Notes: generated from the sequence alone by a model not told the origin. Positions 1-5,205 are shown, counted from the stretch's first letter. The stretch is 5,205 nucleotides of DNA from Candidatus Nanohalarchaeota archaeon (GCA_017610525.1 JAFCBW010000088.1:1-5205), one strand, 5' to 3'. Numbers and translations: made by a program.

Positions 1-387
1 CAGATCTTCTCTCATAATTCTTATAGCCCGCACAATATCCGTTGATGTAATTATTCCGGCAAGCTTGCCGTTTTTCATAACAGGTAGTTGTTTAATCTTT
101 CCAAGAGCCATAAGATTGCTTGCCTGCGAGATACTGTCATCAGCATTGACAGTGACTACATTCATAGTTACAATGTCTTTGACCTTTACTTTTGCAGGGT
201 CTTTGTCTTTTGCAACGATTTTCTTCAATACATCTCTTTCAGTAATTATACCCTCAGGCACACCCTCTTCTACAACAATAAGACTGCTTATATTGTACTT
301 ATCCATCAGTTTTGCTGCAGAACTTACAGTCTGGTTCTTTTTAACTGTAATAACTTTCTTTGACATTCTCATCTCTACTTGATCCAT
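1..387 (-). CDS. CBS-domain-pair protein, 3' end cut by window start
   Basis: The reverse strand encodes 129 codons with no stop before the window edge, so the C-terminus is missing. Two CBS motifs are visible, at about residues 8-60 and 70-125. Each ends in the typical G-I-I-T-x-x-D block (G46-D52 as GIITERD; G111-D117 as GIITSTD), which in this family lines the pocket for the ribose and phosphate of adenine nucleotides. The N-terminal part (MSKKVITVKKNQTVSSAA) is a classic CBS1 opening. Such a Bateman pair senses AMP, ATP or S-adenosylmethionine, or regulates a partner; the ligand cannot be read here. No catalytic domain is seen, but one could follow beyond the edge. The ATG at 387 was chosen because GGTGAT lies three bases upstream. 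An in-frame ATG at 417 is possible but would overlap the predicted promoter and transcription start. Domain assignment is firm; the function is unknown. Confidence 0.93.
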   Translation of the reverse strand, partial: MDQVEMRMSKKVITVKKNQTVSSAAKLMDKYNISSLIVVEEGVPEGIITERDVLKKIVAKDKDPAKVKVKDIVTMNVVTVNADDSISQASNLMALGKIKQLPVMKNGKLAGIITSTDIVRAIRIMREDL

Positions 388-390
388 AGA

Positions 391-396
391 ATCACC
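391..396 (-). promoter_or_regulatory. Shine-Dalgarno site of the CBS gene
   Basis: The reverse strand reads GGTGAT, complementary to the conserved 3' end of archaeal 16S rRNA, three bases before the ATG at 387. It favours this start over the in-frame ATG at 417. Confidence 0.7.
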
Positions 397-427
397 ATCC
401 AGAATAGTTATAGACATATATACTTAA

Positions 428-466
428 CCGATATTTATATATGTTAGTTTATAAAATATATAAACA
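428..466. promoter_or_regulatory. Divergent AT-rich promoter region with TATA-like elements
   Basis: This stretch between two diverging genes is almost pure A+T. On the minus strand TATATAAATAT (431-441) would place a start of transcription near 410, about 15 bases before the CBS gene's Shine-Dalgarno site. On the plus strand TTTATAAAATATATAAAC (about 448-465) would place a start near 480-490, ahead of the GTG at 518. Both strands carry more than one TATA-like match, so the exact elements are inferred from position and not proven. Confidence 0.55.
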
Positions 467-517
467 TATAACTAAAGACACAGGAAATTCATACACCTAA
501 ATATTTAGTTATCAGGG

Positions 518-772
518 GTGAACAAAATTCCGGAAAAACATCTTACACAAATAGAACAGAACCAGAAATATATTGACGAACTTGTGGCACTTATGAAAGA
601 ATCAACAATTATCGACGGGTGCAGCCTTTGCAATGGCACTCACCCGCGTGATACTCCGGAAAATGCAATTCTCTGCAGGCACCACAGGAGTTATGTTCAT
701 GCAGGCTGCTGTTCAGAAAAATGCAGTTGGCACGGAGCGCCGTGCAAGCATGCGATTATCCCCCACTCCTGA
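518..772 (+). CDS. Small Cys/His-rich, probably zinc-binding protein of unknown function
   Basis: This 84-residue protein has two parts. Residues 1-30 are charged and helix-prone (IEQNQKYIDELVALMKES), possibly amphipathic. Residues 35-83 are crowded with potential metal ligands: C35-x2-C38, H42, C53, H55, H56, H61, C64, C65, C69, H72, C76, H78 and H83. The CxxC knuckle and the later C-x3-C-x2-H-x3-C-x-H series suggest one or two structural zinc sites. I do not recognise the family. The GTG at 518 is the only usable upstream start, because the frame is closed by TAG at 506-508. It sits inside a GGGGTGA string that itself resembles a Shine-Dalgarno site, so initiation at GTG 584 or ATG 593 (residues 23 and 26) remains possible; both keep all the Cys residues. 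The gene converges on the chemotaxis cluster and diverges from the CBS gene, so it is probably monocistronic. The ordered ligand pattern argues that it is real. Confidence 0.72.
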   Translation: MNKIPEKHLTQIEQNQKYIDELVALMKESTIIDGCSLCNGTHPRDTPENAILCRHHRSYVHAGCCSEKCSWHGAPCKHAIIPHS

Positions 773-850
773 ATAACAGAAATCCTCTGCATCCCCTCAG
801 GTTCAACAATAGGCAAATCACGATTACGTTCACCCGGAAATTGAATCATC

Positions 851-892
851 CAAAAACAACATAAAATCAAGTCCCATCGCAGCAATACCTGC
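851..892 (-). terminator. Possible weak terminator after the chemotaxis operon
   Basis: Just past the cheV-like stop codon the reverse strand has a small GCAG/CTGC stem (879-882 with 889-892), then a T-rich stretch with TTTT and TTTTT tracts (852-867). Archaeal termination depends mainly on U-tracts, so this is plausible. The stem is only four pairs and the tracts are interrupted. No comparable signal is evident for the convergent plus-strand gene. Confidence 0.22.
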
Positions 893-893
893 T

Positions 894-1808
894 TCACACG
901 ACCTTCAGGACATCATCGATCTGCTTCTTGTTTATCGGCTTTTTTAGGTAATCTGCCGCACCCAGTTCAAGGCACTCTTTCTTCGTCTCATCTTCATAAA
1001 CAGACGTTTCCATAACAACAACAGTTTTAGGGTTCATCGCCTTGATTTTTTTAAGCGCCTCAATCCCGTTAAGCTTCGGCATCTTTATATCCAGAAAAAC
1101 AACATCCGGAACTTCATCCTTAGCCTTGGCAACAGCCTCCTCGCCATCAACTGCTTCAGAAACATCATATTTGCCTGCATCGATATAGCTTTTAAGTGTT
1201 CCCCTCATCATAGTCGAGTCATCAACTATAAGCACCTTTTTCTTTTTAGAATCACCGGATGAAGCATTGCTCTCAGTCTCGCCGGCACCGCCATTTTTTG
1301 AATGCTGTCCACGGACTTTGTTTATATGCGCAATATCCTTTGACTCAATCACTTTTCCAAGATCGACAAGTATCAGCAGGCGCTTATCAAGTACGCCAAC
1401 ACCCTGTATATAATCAGCATTTATTTTCTGTGTGATGGTCGGGGGCGCAGGCTCAATTTTATCTCCTGTAATTCTCAACACATCATTGCAGCTGTCAACA
1501 ACCATACCCATAGTATTTCCTTCAATCTCTGTTATGAGCACGCGCGTATTCTTGTCCTTTTCCTTTACTGCAAGTCCCAGCTTTTTTGCAAGGTCAATCA
1601 CAACAATAATTTTCCCGCGCAAATTGATTACGCCAAGTATGTAGTCATCGGTCCCGGGTATTGCTGTAACATCCTCCATCTTGATTATTTCGCGCACATC
1701 ATTAATATCCACACCAAATTCTTCTGCGCCAATCATGAACACAACCAACTGGCGCTCAAAAAACTGCTTTTCTGAATCCACCCGTGCATCATTTTGATTT
1801 TCTGTCAT
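894..1808 (-). CDS. cheV: CheV-like chemotaxis adaptor: CheW domain fused to a receiver domain
   Basis: The protein has 304 residues from the chosen start. Residues 17-165 are a CheW domain (ERQLVVF opening, GVINLRGKI with R64, and the GMVVDS block at 101-106). Residues 166-189 form a Gly/Ser/Asn/Lys linker. Residues 190-304 are a receiver domain with the acidic pair D196-D197, phospho-acceptor D240 in FLDIKMP, switch threonine T268 and K290 in KKP, so all phosphorylation residues are present. In bacterial CheV this architecture couples receptors to CheA, and phosphorylation of the receiver modulates the coupling; the same cytoplasmic role is inferred here. It is the last gene of the MCP-cheW-cheV cluster, 64 bases after cheW. 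ATG 1808 was chosen for its GGGTGA site five bases upstream; ATG 1811 and TTG 1841 (315 residues) are alternatives. The CheW part is about 76% identical to the neighbouring CheW. One oddity is an acidic E267 just before the switch threonine. Confidence 0.93.
   Translation of the reverse strand: MTENQNDARVDSEKQFFERQLVVFMIGAEEFGVDINDVREIIKMEDVTAIPGTDDYILGVINLRGKIIVVIDLAKKLGLAVKEKDKNTRVLITEIEGNTMGMVVDSCNDVLRITGDKIEPAPPTITQKINADYIQGVGVLDKRLLILVDLGKVIESKDIAHINKVRGQHSKNGGAGETESNASSGDSKKKKVLIVDDSTMMRGTLKSYIDAGKYDVSEAVDGEEAVAKAKDEVPDVVFLDIKMPKLNGIEALKKIKAMNPKTVVVMETSVYEDETKKECLELGAADYLKKPINKKQIDDVLKVV
1314..1760 (-). repeat. Paralogous CheW-domain copy B, within the cheV-like gene
   Basis: This segment encodes residues 17-165 of the CheV-like protein. 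It aligns without any gap over 149 residues to the segment at 1996-2442. By hand count about 113 positions are identical and many of the rest are conservative swaps (I/V, D/E, K/R). Long DNA stretches are also shared. The two copies are in the same orientation, 682 bases apart, which indicates tandem gene duplication. Confidence 0.85.
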
Positions 1809-1813
1809 CATCT

Positions 1814-1819
1814 TCACCC
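1814..1819 (-). promoter_or_regulatory. Shine-Dalgarno site deciding the cheV-like start
   Basis: The reverse strand reads GGGTGA, five bases before ATG 1808 and two before ATG 1811. It lies inside the reading frame opened by TTG 1841, so the longer TTG-initiated version is less likely. Confidence 0.65.
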
Positions 1820-1872
1820 GTCTCATCTTTATTTGACCCAACCAACTGAAATTGCTTTTCTTCCTGTAAACT

Positions 1873-2484
1873 TCATAATTTCTTTTGACCTGTTATACCT
1901 AATGGTTTGGACATTTTATTTTTTTTACTCTGTTTTTTTGGTGCTTTTTGTTGCTCTTTTTTGTCTTCACAGGACTTCAGGGCACTTTTCTTCTCCACAC
2001 TTTTTATATGCCCGATATCTTTTTCATCCAAAACTTTTGAGAGGTCAAGCAGTATCAACAGGCGCTCGTCAATAACCCCGACACCGCCAATATAGTCGCT
2101 CTTGAACTTTTTAGTTATTATTTCCGGCGCAGGCTCGATTTTATCGCTTGTAATCCTTAAGACTTCGTTGCAGCTGTCCACTACCATACCCATTGTATTG
2201 CCTTCGATATCAACTATAAGTACGCGGGTATCCTTGTCTTTTTCCCTAGCTGTAACCCCTAGTTTCTTTGCAAGGTCAATCACGACCACAATTTTTCCGC
2301 GCAGGTTGATTACACCCAGTATATAATCTTCAGTCCCGGGCATTGCTGTGACATCTTCCATCCTGATTATTTCGCGCACATCATTGATTTCTATGCCGAA
2401 TTCTTCTTTCTCTATTTTGAACACAACCAGCTGGCGCTCAGATAACTGCGTTTCTGTGTCCTGATTTGTTGTTTGCCCAGCCAT
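1873..2484 (-). CDS. cheW: Chemotaxis coupling protein CheW with a Lys-rich C-terminal tail
   Basis: This 203-residue cytoplasmic adaptor has one CheW domain at about residues 15-163. Landmarks are ERQLVVFKI, EINDVREII, the GVINLRGKI loop (R62 is the conserved receptor- and CheA-contacting position) and the GMVVDSCNEVLRI block. CheW joins the MCP signalling tip to the P5 domain of CheA in receptor arrays; it has no catalytic activity. Residues 164-203 form a tail rich in Lys, Gln and Glu (KKEQQKAPKKQSKKNKMSK). It makes the protein longer than the usual 150-170 residues and is probably disordered. The ATG at 2484 has GAAGGT seven bases upstream. The gene lies 42 bases after the MCP stop and 64 bases before the CheV-like gene, all in the same direction, which suits co-transcription. 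The family call is certain; the role of the tail is unknown. Confidence 0.95.
   Translation of the reverse strand: MAGQTTNQDTETQLSERQLVVFKIEKEEFGIEINDVREIIRMEDVTAMPGTEDYILGVINLRGKIVVVIDLAKKLGVTAREKDKDTRVLIVDIEGNTMGMVVDSCNEVLRITSDKIEPAPEIITKKFKSDYIGGVGVIDERLLILLDLSKVLDEKDIGHIKSVEKKSALKSCEDKKEQQKAPKKQSKKNKMSKPLGITGQKKL
1996..2442 (-). repeat. Paralogous CheW-domain copy A, within cheW
   Basis: This segment encodes residues 15-163 of CheW and is the ungapped partner of 1314-1760. Similarity stops at the domain borders: the N-terminal leaders and the regions after the domain (Lys-rich tail here, linker plus receiver in copy B) are unrelated. The duplication was therefore followed, or accompanied, by a domain fusion. 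Confidence 0.85.
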
Positions 2485-2491
2485 ATTAGTT

Positions 2492-2497
2492 ACCTTC
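2492..2497 (-). promoter_or_regulatory. Shine-Dalgarno site of cheW
   Basis: The reverse strand reads GAAGGT, seven bases before the ATG at 2484. This supports separate translation initiation of cheW within the operon. Confidence 0.55.
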
Positions 2498-2526
2498 TTT
2501 TGTTGTGAATGTTCAGAATGTATTCA

Positions 2527-4950
2527 CTATTCCTTTTTATCTGTTTTTTCCCCTGCATCTTCATCTTTTGATCCAGGGGATTTAGGCCCCTCCTTTTTTG
2601 CCCCGGTTTGATCCGGAACAGGAGGAAGCGGCCTGGTCTTCTGGGTTGTCTGGACATGTCTTTTAAACTCTTTCTCAAGCTTTTCTTCATGCTCTTTTTT
2701 TTGGTTCTTTTGAGAAACATCTCTTTTCACACCACCTGCATCAGTCACAGATGATGAATCATCCAGTTTAAAAGTGGATACGATCTGCTTTAGGTCTTCT
2801 GCACCCTTGGCAAGTTCCTGTGCAGCACCACTCACTTGTGTCATTGAGGCAGTTGTCTCCTCCATAGATGCTGAAACTTCTTCAGATGACGCAGCGCTCT
2901 CCTCAGCAATTGAGCTTACTTCAGTAGCTGAACCTGAAACTTTTTCAACACCTGCCTCAGACTGCTGTGCCGCAGCACTCAACTCCTGTGCCTGTCCGGC
3001 AATCTCTTTCACTATCTGCCCGATTTCTTCAAGAGATGTTACTGCTTCTGTGATTACAGATGAGCCGTTATCCACAGATTTCTTAGTCTCATCCATCTGT
3101 GCAACAGAGTTTTTGGTCTCATCCTGCACTGCTGTTATCAGATCAGCAATCTGTGTGGTTGCTTTTTGCGACTCTTCTGCAAGTTTTCTTACTTCATCCG
3201 CAACAACAGCGAAACCTCTTCCTGCCTCGCCTGCTCTTGCCGCCTCAATTGCTGCATTCAGCGCAAGGAGATTTGTCTGCTCTGAGATGTTATTGATTAC
3301 ATCTATAATCTTTCCTATCTCCTGGCTCTTTGAATCAAGGACTCCTACGTTAGTTGCAGTCTTGTCTGCCGTATCCGATATCTGCTTCATCGCATCTCCT
3401 GCTCTCCTGCCCGCGTCAAGACCCTTATCTGATGATTTTTGTGCATTTGATGCATTTTCCGCAGTCTTCTGCGAGTTGTCTGCCACAAGCTTTGTAGCCA
3501 TGCCGACTTCTTCAATTGCTTTCTTAGTCTCCCCACTCAGTCTTGAAAGGTCCTGGCCTCCTTTCGCAACTTCCTGTATTGTGGCACTTACCTGCTCAGT
3601 TGACGCATTCACCTCTTGTGCTGATGCAGACAATTCCTCAGCAGAGGCTGCTGCAACATTTGCGTTTTTTGCAATCTGGCTTACTGTTATTCTTAACCCG
3701 TCAATCATCTTCTGGATAGCATCTGCTGCCACTTTAAGGTCCCCTCTTGCCTCGACATTTACGTCTTCCCTTAAATCGCCGTCTGCCACTTTTGCAGAAA
3801 TGTCGACAATCGCTTTCATTGGTGTTGCAACATTCTCAAGCATGTTATTAACAGCTACGGCAGTCTGGCCAACTTCGTCTTTTCCTGAAACAGTCATTCT
3901 CTTGTCAAGCTCTACTGTATCTGCCAGATCAGCGGTTTCTTTTACCATCCTGTTGAGAGGTTTTGTAATAAGTCCTGCAATAAATAAGGCGATTATTACA
4001 CTTAAAATGGCTGCACCAAGAGTAAACGCAATTATCATCATATTCGCCGACGCCTGCGCATCAAGCATCTCTTGCTTCTGGTCTGCGCGAAGTTCGTTTG
4101 CTACGTTCTCGAATTCCCTTGCAGCATCAACCATCGCTTCCTCATCATTTAGCTGGCCTTTGTAAAGTAAAACATACTCGTCAAATGCTTCTTTATAATC
4201 TTCTACAGCATCTTTTATGGCATCCATCTGGTCAAGGTTATTCTGCTGCTTCATCTTCGCTCTTGTAGCAACAACCTGGGAAAGCAGGTCTTCAACAATC
4301 CCGTCAAGTTCATCAACGTATTTATCATCGTTCCTCACCATGTAGTTCTTTTCTGCTCTCCTTGCCTGGTATATATATTTGATAATTCTGTTAGCATCAT
4401 CTGCTTTTTCCACTCTCTCCAGAAGCTTATCATGCTCTATTTTTTCTGCAAACTCATTATCCATTTCTCCCTTTTGGTCTGCTCTCAGTGCATCGCACTC
4501 GTTCTCTGCCTTCCTTGCGGCTTCAACCATCATATTATTTTGCTCTTCCATATCCTGATGCTTTTCTTCATATTCTGCAATAGCATCCTCGTACTTTGTA
4601 AGTTCATCTGCAAGGTTCTCCATCATGGCGATATTATCTGCGCTTTTGAATTTTGCCTTTGTATCTGTAATTTGTGAATACGCCTCTTCAACAATTTTCT
4701 CCAGTTTCTGTATGGCATGCTCAGTATCACTCCCATGCAAATCATATCCTCTCAGCATGAAATTCTTTTCCTGCTGCCTTGCTTTCAACACATCTTTCAC
4801 AAGCCTGTTTGCATCATCTGCCTTGTCAACCCTGTCAACGACAGTATGCATACTGCTATAGCCCACATAGCCGATAATAGCAGCAATAAGAACAACAACT
4901 GCAAATCCTGCAAGAATTTTTGTCTTTACTTTCACATCATTTAATTTCAT
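2527..4950 (-). CDS. Transmembrane methyl-accepting chemotaxis protein with a duplicated helical sensor domain
   Basis: This 807-residue receptor has a short cytoplasmic N-terminus, TM1 at about 12-33 and an extracytoplasmic all-helical sensor at 34-303. TM2 follows at 304-328, then HAMP at about 329-380 (P331, DEVG at 358-361), a second, divergent HAMP-like unit at about 381-427, and the methyl-accepting hairpin at about 430-727. The hairpin tip carries ISEQTNLLALNAAIEAARAG (residues 555-574) and GRGFAVVADEVRKLA, which contact CheA and CheW. EES/SEE/MEETT clusters at 682-700 and the matching SAEEL region near 437 are likely adaptation sites. The sensor is two copies of one unit (40-163 and 179-295), resembling the helical bimodular (HBM) or four-helix-bundle sensor class; the ligand is unknown. 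Residues 728-807 are a Lys/Glu/Pro-rich tail, with no CheR-docking pentapeptide of the NWETF type at its end. ATG 4950 has GAGGGG upstream; an upstream in-frame ATG at 4971 is less likely. It is the first gene of the cluster. Confidence 0.96.
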   Translation of the reverse strand: MKLNDVKVKTKILAGFAVVVLIAAIIGYVGYSSMHTVVDRVDKADDANRLVKDVLKARQQEKNFMLRGYDLHGSDTEHAIQKLEKIVEEAYSQITDTKAKFKSADNIAMMENLADELTKYEDAIAEYEEKHQDMEEQNNMMVEAARKAENECDALRADQKGEMDNEFAEKIEHDKLLERVEKADDANRIIKYIYQARRAEKNYMVRNDDKYVDELDGIVEDLLSQVVATRAKMKQQNNLDQMDAIKDAVEDYKEAFDEYVLLYKGQLNDEEAMVDAAREFENVANELRADQKQEMLDAQASANMMIIAFTLGAAILSVIIALFIAGLITKPLNRMVKETADLADTVELDKRMTVSGKDEVGQTAVAVNNMLENVATPMKAIVDISAKVADGDLREDVNVEARGDLKVAADAIQKMIDGLRITVSQIAKNANVAAASAEELSASAQEVNASTEQVSATIQEVAKGGQDLSRLSGETKKAIEEVGMATKLVADNSQKTAENASNAQKSSDKGLDAGRRAGDAMKQISDTADKTATNVGVLDSKSQEIGKIIDVINNISEQTNLLALNAAIEAARAGEAGRGFAVVADEVRKLAEESQKATTQIADLITAVQDETKNSVAQMDETKKSVDNGSSVITEAVTSLEEIGQIVKEIAGQAQELSAAAQQSEAGVEKVSGSATEVSSIAEESAASSEEVSASMEETTASMTQVSGAAQELAKGAEDLKQIVSTFKLDDSSSVTDAGGVKRDVSQKNQKKEHEEKLEKEFKRHVQTTQKTRPLPPVPDQTGAKKEGPKSPGSKDEDAGEKTDKKE
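4066..4416 (-). repeat. Receptor ectodomain repeat unit 2
   Basis: This segment encodes MCP residues 179-295. It begins RVEKADDANRIIK, has the ARRAEKNYMVR block, and ends ELRADQKQEM just before TM2. Relative to unit 1 it lacks about six residues after the MVR block. The similarity is strongest at both ends, as expected for helices that face a shared ligand pocket or membrane-proximal stalk. Confidence 0.82.
4462..4833 (-). repeat. Receptor ectodomain repeat unit 1
   Basis: This segment encodes MCP residues 40-163. It begins RVDKADDANRLVK, has the ARQQEKNFMLR block, and ends ALRADQKGEM. The same landmarks recur in the same order in unit 2, about 140 residues later. It is an internal protein-level duplication; divergence is highest in the middle. 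Confidence 0.82.
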
Positions 4951-4956
4951 CTGGAA

Positions 4957-4962
4957 CCCCTC
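4957..4962 (-). promoter_or_regulatory. Shine-Dalgarno site deciding the MCP start
   Basis: The reverse strand reads GAGGGG, six bases before ATG 4950. The resulting N-terminus, MKLNDVKVKTK followed at once by TM1, is typical for a receptor. The in-frame ATG at 4971 would translate through this site and is disfavoured. Confidence 0.65.
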
Positions 4963-4985
4963 ACAAATCATATATTTTATAGTGT

Positions 4986-4997
4986 CACTTCAAAGTG
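4986..4997. other. Short palindrome in the MCP leader
   Basis: CACTT-CA-AAGTG is a 5-bp inverted repeat with a two-base centre. It lies between the likely TATA box and the MCP start codon, at a place where a repressor could act. It is short enough to arise by chance. Confidence 0.2.
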
Positions 4998-5040
4998 CAC
5001 AGGTCAATTATATTAATATCAAGATGTAACTATTTATCAG

Positions 5041-5053
5041 GGTTTATATACTT
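5041..5053 (-). promoter_or_regulatory. Likely TATA box of the chemotaxis operon
   Basis: The reverse strand reads AAGTATATAAACC, a good archaeal TATA-like element. Transcription would begin near 5015-5020 and leave a leader of about 70 bases. A second candidate, TATAAAATATA at 4972-4982, would start transcription so close to the ATG that the Shine-Dalgarno site would be lost or nearly so, so it is second choice. The core is nearly symmetric and could also act on the plus strand. Confidence 0.5.
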
Positions 5054-5170
5054 AATGTATGAAACAATACCTATTTTACTGTCATAAACAACAGATAATG
5101 AATAAAATGGATACATTATTAAAACTCACAGGACATTAAACCAGCAAACCAAAGCGACAAACAATCTATC

Positions 5171-5186
5171 AAAAAAAAAAAAAAAA
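5171..5186. other. Tract of 16 consecutive A residues
   Basis: This uninterrupted A16 on the plus strand is T16 on the minus strand. Read on the minus strand it could be a U-tract terminator for a gene ending beyond the right edge of the window, insulating the MCP promoter. Read on the plus strand it runs directly into an ATG (5186-5188, then AGTAGAAACGAT) that could open a gene cut by the edge. No Shine-Dalgarno site precedes that ATG, so the terminator reading is slightly favoured. Confidence 0.3.
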
Positions 5187-5205
5187 TGAGTAGAAACGAT
5201 ATGAA

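Noticed and set aside
697..897. A 66-codon minus-strand frame starting with GTG over the cheV-like stop codon
   Set aside because: The GTGTGA overlap looks like translational coupling. However, the product resembles no protein, has no separate ribosome site, and is antisense to the Cys/His-rich gene.
1432..2326. Similar plus-strand open frames at 1432-1644 and 2102-2326
   Set aside because: They resemble each other only because they are antisense shadows of the two paralogous CheW domains.
2505..2527. Inverted repeat GTGAAT/ATTCAC between the MCP and cheW genes
   Set aside because: There are only six base pairs around an 11-base loop, touching the MCP stop codon. There is no U-tract after it, so it is not convincing as a terminator or processing site.
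2490..2720. A 76-codon basic minus-strand frame overlapping the MCP tail
   Set aside because: It is an alternate frame of the Lys/Glu-rich low-complexity 3' end of the MCP gene. Its Lys/Arg richness is a product of the A-rich codons, and there is no start signal.
2774..4165. A 463-codon open frame on the plus strand
   Set aside because: It lies wholly antisense to the MCP signalling and HAMP region. Its Ser/Ala/Thr-rich composition is the mirror of the Ala/Ser/Glu/Thr-biased receptor codons. It has no recognisable domain and no Shine-Dalgarno site.
5098..5139. A 13-codon plus-strand frame (MNKMDTLLKLTGH)
   Set aside because: It is too short, has no Shine-Dalgarno site, and lies in an AT-rich upstream region where such frames are expected by chance.

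Overview
The window looks archaeal. The genes have Shine-Dalgarno sites of the GGTGA or GAGGGG type. AT-rich TATA-box-like elements lie at the distance expected for archaeal promoters, and no bacterial -10/-35 pairs are evident. The moderate AT-richness and the protein set (stand-alone CBS-pair protein, archaeal-style chemotaxis proteins) suit a euryarchaeon, perhaps a methanogen. That lineage guess is inference; no marker gene in the window settles it.

Layout. (1) Positions 1-387, minus strand: a CBS-domain-pair protein, complete at its N-terminus and cut by the window start. (2) Positions 388-517: a divergent, very AT-rich promoter region. (3) Positions 518-772, plus strand: an 84-residue Cys/His-rich protein, probably zinc-binding and of unknown function. 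(4) Positions 773-893: a short convergent spacer. (5) Positions 894-4950, minus strand: a three-gene chemotaxis cluster read from right to left. It holds a transmembrane methyl-accepting chemotaxis receptor (MCP), a CheW adaptor, and a CheW-receiver fusion with CheV architecture. The gaps are 42 and 64 bases, consistent with one operon. (6) Positions 4951-5205: the promoter and leader of this operon, then a 16-base A-tract near the window edge.

How the genes work together. The MCP would sense a ligand outside the membrane through a helical ectodomain built from two copies of a roughly 120-residue unit. It would pass the signal through two HAMP-like units to a cytoplasmic signalling hairpin. 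CheW and the CheV-like protein would couple that hairpin to the histidine kinase CheA, and the receiver domain of CheV could be phosphorylated by CheA to tune the coupling. CheA, CheY, CheB, CheR, CheC and CheD are not in the window and would have to be encoded elsewhere. The cluster therefore reads as a receptor packaged with its own two adaptors. The CheW domains of the two adaptors are about three-quarters identical without gaps, so they look like products of a local duplication.

I see no tRNA, rRNA, CRISPR array, transposase or phage gene. The most notable points are the adaptor duplication with receiver fusion, the internally duplicated receptor ectodomain, and the small Cys/His-rich protein.
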